From contig VBWE01000026.1 in assembly GCA_006218065.1 (NCBI GenBank), positions 68,439 through 132,438 on the forward strand: 64,000 bases of DNA, written 5' to 3'. The notes under the pieces were generated by a model. It did not search any database. It saw nothing but the letters and a program-made list of their open reading frames with translations, and was not told where the DNA came from. Origin of the DNA: Bacteroidota bacterium. Its GTDB lineage: Bacteria; Bacteroidota; Bacteroidia; Palsa-965. The translations under genes were made by a program, and so were the position numbers. Of the stretch, positions 26,929 through 35,350 are shown piece after piece. How positions within the stretch are numbered: the first letter of the stretch is position 1; the number at the start of each line of letters is the position of its first letter.

Positions 26929-27951
26929 TTATTTGATCAGGAACGGGAACTTGTCGATGTTCTTGAGCGCGATGCCGGTACCGCGGGCTACGGCACGCAG
27001 CGGATCGTCGGCCACATGAACGGGCAGTTTGGTCTTGAGCGAAATACGTTTGTCCAGGCCGCGAAGCAGTGAACCACCGCCTGCCAGGTAAATGCCGGTG
27101 CGGTAAATATCGGCCGAAAGTTCCGGCGGGGTCATCTCGAGCGCGTTGAGGATCGCTTCTTCGATTTTGGAAATCGATTTGTCGAGCGCATGCGCGATTT
27201 CCACGTAAGAGACGTAAATCTCTTTCGGGATACCGGTCATGAGATCGCGACCGTGTACGGCGAAATCCGGCGGCGGGTTATCGATCTCGGTCATCGCGGC
27301 GCCCACTTCGATCTTGATCCGCTCCGCAGTACGTTCACCGATCAGGATATTGTGCTGGCGGCGCATGTATTCTTCGATGCTTCCCGTGAATTCATCACCG
27401 GCGATGCGGATCGATTTGTCGCAGACGATTCCGCCGAGCGCGATCACCGCGATCTCGCTGGTACCGCCGCCGATGTCGATGATCATATTGCCCATCGGTT
27501 CTTCTACGTCGATGCCGATACCGATCGCGGCGGCCATCGGTTCATGGATGAGGTACACTTCTTTCGCACCGGCATGTTCTGCGGAGTCGCGCACTGCGCG
27601 TTTTTCCACTTCGGTGATGCCCGAAGGAATGCAGATCACCATCCGCAGCGACGGGTTGAACAGCCGCCGGCCCGGGTTGATCATCTTGATCATGCCGCGG
27701 ATCATTTCTTCCGCCGCGTGGAAATCGGCGATCACACCGTCTTTCAGCGGGCGAATGGTTTTGATGTTCTCGTGCGTTTTGCCGTGCATCTGCATGGCCT
27801 GTTTGCCCACGGCGATGATTTTGGACGTGGTCCGGTCGATGGCTACGATACTCGGTTCATCCACCACGACTTTATCGTTGTGAATGATGAGCGTATTCGC
27901 CGTGCCGAGGTCGATCGCTATTTCCTGTGTGAAAAAATCAAATAATCCCAT
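26929..27951 (-). CDS. mreB: Actin-like rod-shape protein MreB
   Basis: The 340-residue protein has the actin-fold nucleotide-binding signatures: phosphate 1 loop AIDLGTANTLI near the N terminus, phosphate 2 loop MIIDIGGGTSEIAVIALGG and the adenosine loop YLAGGGSLLRGLDKRI. Length and sequence are standard. It forms membrane-bound filaments that orient the elongasome. It lies 35 bases downstream of purH and heads the mreBCD-mrdA-rodA run. Confidence 0.96.
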   Translation of the reverse strand: MGLFDFFTQEIAIDLGTANTLIIHNDKVVVDEPSIVAIDRTTSKIIAVGKQAMQMHGKTHENIKTIRPLKDGVIADFHAAEEMIRGMIKMINPGRRLFNPSLRMVICIPSGITEVEKRAVRDSAEHAGAKEVYLIHEPMAAAIGIGIDVEEPMGNMIIDIGGGTSEIAVIALGGIVCDKSIRIAGDEFTGSIEEYMRRQHNILIGERTAERIKIEVGAAMTEIDNPPPDFAVHGRDLMTGIPKEIYVSYVEIAHALDKSISKIEEAILNALEMTPPELSADIYRTGIYLAGGGSLLRGLDKRISLKTKLPVHVADDPLRAVARGTGIALKNIDKFPFLIK

Positions 27952-27986
27952 TCGTGATGCGGTGTATGAATGTTGTATTTCCTGGA

Positions 27987-29522
27987 TCAGTGTTTAAAAT
28001 GACGCACGCCGGTAAAAACCATCGCCATGCCGTGCGCGTCGCAGTACGCGATAGAATCTTTGTCTTTGATCGATCCTCCCGGCTGGACCACGGCATGAAT
28101 TCCGGCTTCATCGGCAATCTGCACACAATCGGGGAACGGGAAGAAGGCATCGGACGCCATCACGGCGCCTTTGAGATCGAAACCGAAACTGTTCGCTTTG
28201 GCGATAGCCTGGCGCAGGGCGTCCACGCGCGAGGTTTGCCCGGTGCCGCTGGCGAGCAGCATGCCGTTTTTCGCCAGCACGATGGTATTCGACTTGGTAT
28301 GCTTCACCACTTTGTTGGCGAAAACCAGGTCGGCGAATTCGCGCGCGTCAGGAACCGCCGTGGTCGCCGGTTTCATGTCGGCGTTTTTTTCTGCGGAAAG
28401 ATCTTTATCCTGCGCAATCACGCCGTTGAGCAGCGAACGGAAAGAACGCTGCGGCAGCGTTGTTTTTTTCTGCACGAGGATGATGCGGTTCTGTTTCTGT
28501 TTCAGAATTTCCGTGGCTGCCGTTTCGTATGCCGGCGCGATGATGACTTCGAAAAACAGTTTGTTTATTTCCGCAGCGGTGGCCGCATCGATCGTGCGGT
28601 TGCAGATAAGGATGCCGCCGAAAGCGGAAACGGGATCGGCGGCGAGCGCGTCGGTCCACGATTCGAGCACCGTGGCGCGTGAAGCGATTCCGCAGGCATT
28701 GTTATGTTTGAGAATCGCAAACGTACTGGCTTCCGACGGATCGAAATCGACGAGCAGGTTCACGGCCGCATCCACATCGAGCAGGTTATTGTACGAAAGT
28801 TCTTTCCCGTTCAGTTTGTCGAACATGCCCTCGAGATCGCCGAAGAACCAGCCTTTCTGATGCGGGTTTTCGCCGTAACGCAGGGCGCGCCCGTGCTGCA
28901 GGCTTTGTTTGAAAACCGGCTCCCCGCCGTCGCCGTTGAACCAGTTGAAGATCGCCGAATCGTAATGCGACGACATGTTGAATGCGCGCGTGGCGAGCAT
29001 TTTCCGGTCGGAGATTTCCGTGCTGCCGTTTTTGGTTTCGAGCAGATCAAGCAGTACCGGGTAATCGTTGCGTGAAGAAACGATAACCACGTCTTTGAAA
29101 TTTTTGGCTGCCGCGCGGATGAGCGAGATTCCGCCAATGTCGATTTTCTCAATGATATCCTGCTCCGCAGCGCCCGAAGCGACGGTCTGCTCGAACGGGT
29201 AAAGGTCGACGATCACGAGATCGATCTCCGGAATTTCATATTCCTCGAGCTGCGCCACGTCGCTTTGCAGTCCGCGGCGGCTGAGGATTCCCCCGAAAAT
29301 TTTCGGGTGAAGTGTTTTTACACGTCCGCCGAGAATGGACGGGTACGAAGTAAGTTCTTCGACAGGTGTAACCGGTACGCCCAGTTTCTCGATAAATTCC
29401 TGCGTACCGCCCGTACTGAAAAGATGCACACCGAGTGCATGCAATTTCCGTATCACCGGTTCCAGGTTGTCTTTGTAATAAACCGAAACCAGCGCGTTCT
29501 TAATGACTTTTAAACCGCTCAT
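27987..29522 (-). CDS. purH: Bifunctional AICAR transformylase/IMP cyclohydrolase
   Basis: The product is 511 residues from the ATG at 29522 (MSGLKVIKNALVSVYYKDNLEP); an in-frame extension to 29684 lacks family similarity and crosses the promoter. The N-terminal IMP cyclohydrolase (MGS-fold) domain has LHALGVHLFSTGGTQEF and GGRVKTLHPKIFGGIL. The C-terminal AICAR formyltransferase domain has RYGENPHQKGWFFG, LKHNNACGIA and DAFFPFPDCVQIADEAGIHAVVQPGGSI-type segments. It catalyses the last two steps of IMP synthesis in the cytoplasm. Its place at the head of the mre operon is known from other Bacteroidota. Confidence 0.96.
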   Translation of the reverse strand: MSGLKVIKNALVSVYYKDNLEPVIRKLHALGVHLFSTGGTQEFIEKLGVPVTPVEELTSYPSILGGRVKTLHPKIFGGILSRRGLQSDVAQLEEYEIPEIDLVIVDLYPFEQTVASGAAEQDIIEKIDIGGISLIRAAAKNFKDVVIVSSRNDYPVLLDLLETKNGSTEISDRKMLATRAFNMSSHYDSAIFNWFNGDGGEPVFKQSLQHGRALRYGENPHQKGWFFGDLEGMFDKLNGKELSYNNLLDVDAAVNLLVDFDPSEASTFAILKHNNACGIASRATVLESWTDALAADPVSAFGGILICNRTIDAATAAEINKLFFEVIIAPAYETAATEILKQKQNRIILVQKKTTLPQRSFRSLLNGVIAQDKDLSAEKNADMKPATTAVPDAREFADLVFANKVVKHTKSNTIVLAKNGMLLASGTGQTSRVDALRQAIAKANSFGFDLKGAVMASDAFFPFPDCVQIADEAGIHAVVQPGGSIKDKDSIAYCDAHGMAMVFTGVRHFKH

Positions 29523-29543
29523 AAACCCCCTTGAAATACGCTT

Positions 29544-29551
29544 CAAAGCTA
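29544..29551 (-). promoter_or_regulatory. Bacteroidota -7 promoter box for the purH-mre-mrdA-rodA operon
   Basis: The minus strand reads TAGCTTTG (TAnnTTTG), 21 bases before the purH ATG at 29522. Confidence 0.65.
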
Positions 29552-29718
29552 CAAACTTTCTATACTGCAAAACCGGCCCGAAACGCTGATTTGGCGCTTT
29601 GTTGATAACTGGAGGCGATTGTTCATAAGTGTGGTTTTCCGTCGAATAAGTGATGAAGAAGTCAGGGAGAAAAAAATCGCGCAAAAAATTTCCGGAAAAG
29701 ATGGTTTAAAGGGTCTTC

Positions 29719-29815
29719 GGAAAACGATCGTTACAGCAAGTTTTTGGAAAACGATCGTTACAGCGAGTTTCTGGAAAACGATCGTTGCTAGTCGACGACA
29801 GAGTCGTCGACTAGC
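29719..29815. repeat. 27-bp tandem repeat (2.5 units) followed by a 13-bp hairpin
   Basis: GGAAAACGATCGTTACAGC recurs at 29719 and 29746, with a third truncated unit at 29773, a period of 27 bases. Each unit contains the palindrome AACGATCGTT. Directly after them, GCTAGTCGACGAC (29787-29799) pairs perfectly with GTCGTCGACTAGC (29803-29815) over an AGA loop. Together with two promoters this is all I see in the 29523-29890 spacer between divergent genes. The short open frame across it (29619-29903) is not a credible gene. Confidence 0.85.
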
Positions 29816-29866
29816 GAAGTCTCATTTAAACTGTCTTTTTAAGGTTCTTTTAAACCTCATTTATGG

Positions 29867-29874
29867 TAACTTTG
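29867..29874 (+). promoter_or_regulatory. Bacteroidota -7 promoter box for the ABC permease gene
   Basis: TAACTTTG (TAnnTTTG) lies 16 bases before the ATG at 29891. Confidence 0.6.
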
Positions 29875-29890
29875 CTTTCCATAACAGCAC

Positions 29891-31138
29891 ATGCTTTTTC
29901 TAACGCTTTTCCGTGAGAGTATCCTGTTTGCGCTGACCGCGCTGCGGGTGAACCGGTTGCGTACTTTCCTTTCCCTGCTGGGCGTCACCATCGGGATTTT
30001 CGCCATTATCGCGGTGTTCACCTTTGTCGATTCCATCGAGCAGAAAGTAAAAGGAAGCGTGCAGTCGCTGGGCGACGACGTGGTTTTCATCCAGAAATGG
30101 CCCTGGACTTTCGGCCCGGATTATCCCTGGTGGAAATACCTGAACCGCCCGGTTCCGCAGGTGGATGAGCTGGAAGACGTGCAGCGGCGTTCGCAGTCGG
30201 CACAGGCGATCTGCTTCGCAGCGGAAACGCGGAAATCCGTTTTTTTCCAGAGCAGCGTAGTGGAAAATGTCGGCATCAAAGCGGTTTCATTCGAATACGA
30301 ACAGGTTAAAAATTTCGAACTCGAGGACGGACGTTATTTCACGGAAATCGAGGCGCAGAGCGGGAAGCCGGTTTGCGTGATGGGCTATGCAGTTGCCAAC
30401 GCGCTCTTCCGCGGAAAGCCCGCCACGGGCCAGTCCGTGAAAATATTCGGGCGCAAAATCCAGATCATCGGCGTATTTAAAAAAGAAGGCGAAAGCATGT
30501 TCGGCAACAGCCTCGATGCGTTCGTGGTGATGCCCGTACTTTTCGCCCGGAACGTGATGGACGTGAACAGCGAAAACCTCGATCCGTACATGATGGCCAA
30601 ATGCAAACCCGGGGTAACGAAAGCCGAACTGATCGACGAACTTACCGGGGTGATGCGCTCCGTCCGGAAACTCAAGCCCGATGCGGAACCGAATTTCGCC
30701 CTCAACGAAGTAAGCGTACTTTCCGAACAAACCGAAAGCATGTTCGGCGTGGTGGGGATCGCCGGGCTGATCATCGGCGTGTTCTCGCTGCTGGTGGGCG
30801 GTTTCGGAATCGCCAACATCATGTTCGTATCCGTGCGCGAACGGACCGGGCAGATCGGCATACAGAAATCACTCGGTGCAAAAAGCTGGTTCATCCTCAT
30901 GCAGTTCCTCAGCGAAGCCGTTATGCTCTGCATCATCGGCGGACTTTTCGGACTGCTTATCGTATGGGGACTGTCGATCTGGATCAACAGCGCATTCGAA
31001 CAGGATATGCACCTGACTTTGGCGAATATCGTGCTGGCCATGACGGTTTCCACGCTGATCGGTGTGATTGCCGGTTTTATTCCGTCATACTCCGCTTCGC
31101 AGCTGGACCCGGTGGAAGCTATACGAACCAATATCTGA
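29891..31138 (+). CDS. MacB/FtsX-type ABC transporter permease
   Basis: The 415-residue protein has the MacB layout: one N-terminal helix (about 20-45, RTFLSLLGVTIGIFAIIAVFTF), a periplasmic MacB core domain (about 50-270) and three C-terminal helices of the FtsX domain (about 285-400), with the cytoplasmic segment VRERTGQIGIQKSLGAKSW after the first of these. The C-terminal SYSASQLDPVEAIRTNI is the standard ending (P-x-E-A-I/L-R). Such permeases drive export or lipoprotein and stress-related mechanotransmission with a partner ATPase. No ATPase gene is adjacent, so the partner must be encoded elsewhere. The small membrane protein gene follows within 6 bases. Confidence 0.9.
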   Translation: MLFLTLFRESILFALTALRVNRLRTFLSLLGVTIGIFAIIAVFTFVDSIEQKVKGSVQSLGDDVVFIQKWPWTFGPDYPWWKYLNRPVPQVDELEDVQRRSQSAQAICFAAETRKSVFFQSSVVENVGIKAVSFEYEQVKNFELEDGRYFTEIEAQSGKPVCVMGYAVANALFRGKPATGQSVKIFGRKIQIIGVFKKEGESMFGNSLDAFVVMPVLFARNVMDVNSENLDPYMMAKCKPGVTKAELIDELTGVMRSVRKLKPDAEPNFALNEVSVLSEQTESMFGVVGIAGLIIGVFSLLVGGFGIANIMFVSVRERTGQIGIQKSLGAKSWFILMQFLSEAVMLCIIGGLFGLLIVWGLSIWINSAFEQDMHLTLANIVLAMTVSTLIGVIAGFIPSYSASQLDPVEAIRTNI

Positions 31139-31144
31139 TCCGTG

Positions 31145-31504
31145 ATGAAGAAAGCGGAAAATATCGATGTCATACGTAAGCGGCCGAGGCTGCTCGACTG
31201 GCTCATTGGCGAAGCTTACCCGGTTACGATGACGCAGTTCGGCATGATGATGCTTCCCGAGTTCCGCCACGCCGGACTTTTCGTTCCGGCTATTTACGGA
31301 ATCATTGTAACATTTACATTTATCGCCCTGGTCGGTATCTGGCACATGAAACGCTGGGGACTGGAAATGCTGATTTACGCTTTTCTTGTCCGGCTGATTT
31401 TCCTGGCGACCATCGATGAAATAAGCGTGGTGGGAATTGTGTACCAGCTTACGATCATCATCATCTGCGTGCCGTATTATAAACGGATGGACCGGAACCT
31501 TTGA
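31145..31504 (+). CDS. Small four-helix membrane protein of unknown function
   Basis: The protein is about 119 residues with an N-terminal charged part (residues 1-20) and three or four hydrophobic helices (LFVPAIYGIIVTFTFIALVGIW, LEMLIYAFLVRLIFLATI, VVGIVYQLTIIIICVPYY), ending in YKRMDRNL. I do not recognise the family. The start could be the GTG at 31142 or the ATG at 31145; I use the ATG. It follows the ABC permease stop by only a few bases, so it is probably cotranscribed and may assist it (inference). Confidence 0.65.
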   Translation: MKKAENIDVIRKRPRLLDWLIGEAYPVTMTQFGMMMLPEFRHAGLFVPAIYGIIVTFTFIALVGIWHMKRWGLEMLIYAFLVRLIFLATIDEISVVGIVYQLTIIIICVPYYKRMDRNL

Positions 31505-31513
31505 TTTATTTCC

Positions 31514-31600
31514 GATTGCCGATTTGCGATTTATCTCTGCGTAATTCAGCGTCCTGCGGTGAAAGACGCTAACGTGTGTTCAATTCGGCATTCGCAATTC
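31514..31600. repeat. Imperfect inverted repeat, GATTGCCGATTTGCGATTT family
   Basis: GATTGCCGATTTGCGATTT (31514-31532) is identical to a word at 20141-20160. The arm AATTCGGCATTCGCAATTC (31582-31600) is its imperfect complement and is identical to a word in the 43716-43804 repeat. A CTCTGCG...CCTGCGGTGAAA stretch lies between them. It fills the spacer between two convergent genes. Confidence 0.7.
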
Positions 31601-31658
31601 GAGTAAGCGGACGCATTGCAAAACCAACTCCGAAGTTTCCGGAAACGTAATTTTAAAG

Positions 31659-34600
31659 TCACTGTATCACCGGTTCCAGCACATGGATCGCGTCGCGCAC
31701 GCTGCGGATATTTTCAAAAGTCAGTGTCAGCTTGTTATTCATCTCTTTCATTTTCGCCGCGCGGGGATTGGCCTGCATGAATTTCAGCACGCGTGAAAAA
31801 GCTTCGGACTGGTAATACGGCGATTGCTGGTTCGAAATAAAATAGCCGATCAGCTTGCCGTTTTTCAGGATCATTTTTTCGATACCGATTTCCATGCCCA
31901 GCCAGCGCAGCCGCACGGCGTCGATCAGTTCCAGCGTTTGCTGCGGCACCGGCCCGAAACGGTCGCGGAGCATTTCCTCGAATTTCGTGAGATCGTCTTC
32001 CGTATCGCTGTCGTCCAGCCGCCGGTAAAGCGCGAGTCGTTCCGTGATATTATCCACGTACTCGTCCGGCAGCAGGATTTCGAGGTCGGTGTCGATCTGC
32101 GTGTCCTTAATATATACGCCCGTATGCCGCGTATGTTTGTCGTCGCGGTTGACGTGCCGCTGTTTTTCTTCTTCCAGGAAAAGATCCTTGAATTCGGTTT
32201 CTTTCAGTTCCTGGATCGCTTCGTCCAGGATTTTCTGGTACATATCGAAACCGATGTCGGCGATAAAACCGCTCTGTTCGCCGCCGAGCAGGTTGCCCGC
32301 TCCACGGATATCGAGATCGCGCATGGCGATATTGAACCCGCTGCCGAGGTCGCTGAATTCTTCGATCGCGCGCAAACGTTTCTGCGCTTCGGACGTGAGC
32401 ATGAACATGGGCGGAGTAACGAGATAACAAAACGCTTTTTTGTTGGAACGCCCCACCCTGCCGCGCATCTGGTGCAGGTCGCTCAGTCCGAAATTCTGCG
32501 CATCGTTGATGATGATCGTATTCGCATTGCTGATGTCGAGTCCCGATTCGATGATCGTGGTCGAAACCAGTACGTCGGCTTCGCCCTCCACGAAACTCAG
32601 CATGGCCTCTTCCAGTTTATGGCCTTCCATCTGGCCGTGGCCCATGACCACGTGCACTTCGGGGCATAAACGGGAAATCATGCCGGCGATTTCGGGCAAA
32701 CCCTGCACCCGGTTATGCACGAAGAAAACCTGTCCGCCGCGCTGCACTTCCTGCATCACCGCGTCGCGGATCAGTTCTTCGCTGAACGTGTGCAGTTCGG
32801 TTTGTACCGGGTAGCGGTTCGCCGGCGGCGTATTGATCACGCTCAGGTCGCGGGCGCTCATGAGTGAAAACTGCAGCGTGCGCGGGATCGGCGTGGCCGT
32901 GAGCGTAAGCGTATCGACTTCGGTTTTCAGCGTTTTCAGTTTGTCTTTCACCGCCACGCCGAATTTCTGCTCTTCATCCACGATCAGCAGGCCGAGGTCT
33001 TTGAACTTCACTTCTTTTCCCACGATGCCGTGCGTACCGATCAGGATATCGATCTCGCCTTTGGTTAGTTTCTGCAGGATTTCCTTTTTCTCTTTGGCCG
33101 AACGAAAACGATTGATATAATCCACGCGCGCCGGGAAATCCTTCAGGCGGTCTTTGAATGTTTTGTAATGCTGCAGCGCAAGGATCGTCGTCGGAACCAG
33201 CACGGCTACCTGTTTGCTGTCGCACACGGCTTTGAACGCCGCGCGGATGGCCACTTCCGTTTTCCCGAAACCGACGTCGCCGCACACCAGGCGATCCATC
33301 GGCGATTCCATTTCCATGTCGCGCTTCACATCCTGCGTCGCTTTCAACTGGTCGGGCGTGTCTTCGTAAATGAACGACGCTTCCAGTTCGTGCTGCAGGT
33401 AATTGTCGGGGGCAAAACGGAATCCGTGCATGGCCTTGCGTTTCGCGTAAAGCTGGATGAGGTCGTACGCGATTTCCTTGACCTTGCTTTTGGTTTTCTG
33501 CTTCAGGTTCTGCCAGGCATTCGAACCGAGCTTGTTGATCTTCGGCGGCTGTCCTTCTTTTCCCGCGTACTTGGAAATGCGGTGCAGCGAATGAATGCTG
33601 ACGTATAAAATATCGTTGTCGCGGTAAAAAAGACGCACCGCTTCCTGCAATTTTCCGTTCACTTCGATTTTCTCGAGTCCGCCGAAACGCCCCACGCCGT
33701 GATCGATATGCGTTACAAAATCGCCGGGATTGAGTCCGCGCAATTCCTTCAGCGTCATCGCCTCTTTCTTGCGCTGGTTCCCGTCGCGCAGGCGGAAGCG
33801 GTGATAGCGTTCAAAAACCTGGTGATCGGTATAGCAGGCGATTTTCAGTTTGTGATCGATGAATCCTTCGTGGATGGAAAGCACCATCGGCGTGAATTCG
33901 AATTTCCGCCCGATGTCTTCAAAAATGCTGTACAGCCGTTCCACTTGTTTGGCCGAATCGGCGAAAATGATGATGCGGTATCCTTTGGCGGCCTGTTCGG
34001 CGAAATGCTGCGTGAGCAGGTTGAAATTTTTCTGGAACGAAGGCTGCGGCGATGTTTCAAACGAAACCTGTTCCGCATCCGGCAGCATAAACCGGTTACC
34101 GAACTCGGCGATGGAATAGTCGAGCATTTCGCGCCGGAAATCTTCGCCGTTTATACAGACTTCGGAAGGCGGCAGGTGTTTCAGCGGACTTTGCGAAACT
34201 TCCGCATCCCAGGTTTTCTGCGCGCTTTCAAATTCGCGGCCGATCGTATCCTGCGTCTGTTCAATGTCCTTGATCCAGAGTACGGGCTTACTTTCGCCCG
34301 TGTTCAGCAGGTAACTGAAAAAAGATTCGCGGCTTTCCTGCAGCAGTTTTCCCTGTACGTTGGGAATGATGGTGAGTCTTTCCAGCGCTTTGACCGAAAG
34401 CTGCGTGAGCGGGTCGAAGGTGCGGATGGAATCCACTTCGTCGCCGAAAAATTCGATACGGTAGGGCAGCTCGTTGGCAAACGAAAACACATCCACGATA
34501 CCGCCGCGCACGGAAAACTGCCCCGCTTCAATTACGTAGTCCACGCGCTCGAAGCCGTATTCCTGCAGCAGGTCGGTTATAAAATGAATGGATACTTTTT

Positions 34601-35069
34601 CGCTGCGGTGCAGGCGGAGCGTATTTTGTTCGAGCGCTTTCCGCGTAACCACTTTTTCGGCGAGCGCCAGCGGATACGTAACGATGATGCCGCCTTTTTC
34701 ACGGCGCACGCGGTCGAGCACTTCGGCGCGGAGCAGTACGCTGGCGTTGTCGGTTTCTTCCACCTGGTACGCTTTGCGGTACGAAGAAGGAAAATACAGC
34801 ACGGGAATATCGTAGTCGATTTCACCCTGCTCGTTTTTCCGGCCGAGTATGCTTTCGATATCGTTGAGAAAATAAGCGGCTTCTTCTTTGTCGGAAAGGA
34901 TGACGAGGTGAAGTAATCCGGCTTCCGCGGCCGCAGCGGCAATAAAACTCCCGGCCGATCCGCTCAGTCCCCGCAATTGCAATCGGGCTTTGCCCTGCTG
35001 CAGGCGACCGGTTATCAGCTGTGTTGTTTCGTCCCGAAGGTACGTCCCTCTTAATTCGTCCAGGTTCAT
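31659..35069 (-). CDS. mfd: Transcription-repair coupling factor Mfd
   Basis: The product is about 1136 residues from the ATG at 35069 (MNLDELRGTYL), with the full Mfd architecture. A UvrB-like N-terminal region comes first, then the RNA polymerase interaction domain with LNPGDFVTHIDHGVGRFGGLEKIEVNG (about 465-490), then the RecG-like translocase with Walker A VCGDVGFGKTEVAIRAAF and Walker B LLIVDEEQKFGV, SATPIPRTLQF-type motif III (LTATPIPRTLQFS), QMRGRVGRSNKKAFCYL motif VI, and a TRCF C-terminal domain. It displaces stalled RNA polymerase and recruits UvrA in the cytoplasm. Nothing appears missing. Confidence 0.97.
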   Translation of the reverse strand: MNLDELRGTYLRDETTQLITGRLQQGKARLQLRGLSGSAGSFIAAAAAEAGLLHLVILSDKEEAAYFLNDIESILGRKNEQGEIDYDIPVLYFPSSYRKAYQVEETDNASVLLRAEVLDRVRREKGGIIVTYPLALAEKVVTRKALEQNTLRLHRSEKVSIHFITDLLQEYGFERVDYVIEAGQFSVRGGIVDVFSFANELPYRIEFFGDEVDSIRTFDPLTQLSVKALERLTIIPNVQGKLLQESRESFFSYLLNTGESKPVLWIKDIEQTQDTIGREFESAQKTWDAEVSQSPLKHLPPSEVCINGEDFRREMLDYSIAEFGNRFMLPDAEQVSFETSPQPSFQKNFNLLTQHFAEQAAKGYRIIIFADSAKQVERLYSIFEDIGRKFEFTPMVLSIHEGFIDHKLKIACYTDHQVFERYHRFRLRDGNQRKKEAMTLKELRGLNPGDFVTHIDHGVGRFGGLEKIEVNGKLQEAVRLFYRDNDILYVSIHSLHRISKYAGKEGQPPKINKLGSNAWQNLKQKTKSKVKEIAYDLIQLYAKRKAMHGFRFAPDNYLQHELEASFIYEDTPDQLKATQDVKRDMEMESPMDRLVCGDVGFGKTEVAIRAAFKAVCDSKQVAVLVPTTILALQHYKTFKDRLKDFPARVDYINRFRSAKEKKEILQKLTKGEIDILIGTHGIVGKEVKFKDLGLLIVDEEQKFGVAVKDKLKTLKTEVDTLTLTATPIPRTLQFSLMSARDLSVINTPPANRYPVQTELHTFSEELIRDAVMQEVQRGGQVFFVHNRVQGLPEIAGMISRLCPEVHVVMGHGQMEGHKLEEAMLSFVEGEADVLVSTTIIESGLDISNANTIIINDAQNFGLSDLHQMRGRVGRSNKKAFCYLVTPPMFMLTSEAQKRLRAIEEFSDLGSGFNIAMRDLDIRGAGNLLGGEQSGFIADIGFDMYQKILDEAIQELKETEFKDLFLEEEKQRHVNRDDKHTRHTGVYIKDTQIDTDLEILLPDEYVDNITERLALYRRLDDSDTEDDLTKFEEMLRDRFGPVPQQTLELIDAVRLRWLGMEIGIEKMILKNGKLIGYFISNQQSPYYQSEAFSRVLKFMQANPRAAKMKEMNNKLTLTFENIRSVRDAIHVLEPVIQ

Positions 35070-35078
35070 CGGGCAGGG

Positions 35079-35086
35079 CAAATGTA
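35079..35086 (-). promoter_or_regulatory. Bacteroidota -7 promoter box for mfd
   Basis: The minus strand reads TACATTTG (TAnnTTTG), only 9 bases before the mfd ATG at 35069, so the leader is a few bases at most. Confidence 0.6.
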
Positions 35087-35100
35087 CGGAGAGTTTCAGG

Positions 35101-35235
35101 TTTAACGTTCAAAGTTTAAGGTTCCATGGTTGACGTTTGAAGACAAAGCTGGACTATATTTGAAATGAAGGCGTCACCTGAACGCATTTCCAACTTCAGG
35201 ATCGAAACCTGGAACCTTAAACTTTGAACGTTAAA
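35101..35235. repeat. 26-bp perfect inverted repeat upstream of the KilA-N gene
   Basis: The arms 35101-35126 and 35210-35235 are perfect complements (the arm begins TTTAACGTTCAAAGTTTAAG), 83 bases apart. The right arm ends 4 bases before the SRAP-like remnant at 35240, so the repeat may mark the edge of an inserted cassette. The rest of the 35070-35350 spacer is the mfd promoter, the remnant and unassigned AT-rich DNA. Confidence 0.85.
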
Positions 35236-35239
35236 TGCT

Positions 35240-35272
35240 GTGTGCTATAACATCTGCGACAAAACAAATCCT
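35240..35272 (+). pseudogene. Decayed 5' end of an SRAP (YedK/HMCES) gene
   Basis: Read from the GTG at 35240, this encodes MCYNICDKTNP, which matches MCYNISAETNP at the start of the intact SRAP gene at 36214 in 8 of 11 positions, including the catalytic Cys2. After that the frame loses SRAP similarity and runs into the KilA-N gene. It looks like the start of a second or original SRAP gene cut off by the KilA-N segment. Confidence 0.55.
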
Positions 35273-35350
35273 TTGTATTCAAAAATTGTCCGATGCGAAC
35301 TACGAAAAGAGCAAAACAAGATTTTGTATTTAACTCAAAAACCGTATAAA

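Noticed and set aside
27190..27945. 251-residue open frame antisense to mreB
   Set aside because: It is a shadow of mreB, with His/Asp-rich low-complexity translation and no signals.
29719..29787. Possible short CRISPR-like array
   Set aside because: The units are directly adjacent with no unique spacers; it is a plain tandem repeat, and no cas gene is present.
29619..29903. 94-residue open frame across the 27-bp tandem repeat
   Set aside because: The peptide is just the translated repeat (WKTIVTASF units), it crosses the ABC permease promoter and runs into that gene.
33699..34916. 405-residue open frame on the plus strand inside mfd
   Set aside because: It is the antisense frame of a fully conserved gene and has the His/Phe/Arg-rich composition typical of such shadows, with no start signal or domain.
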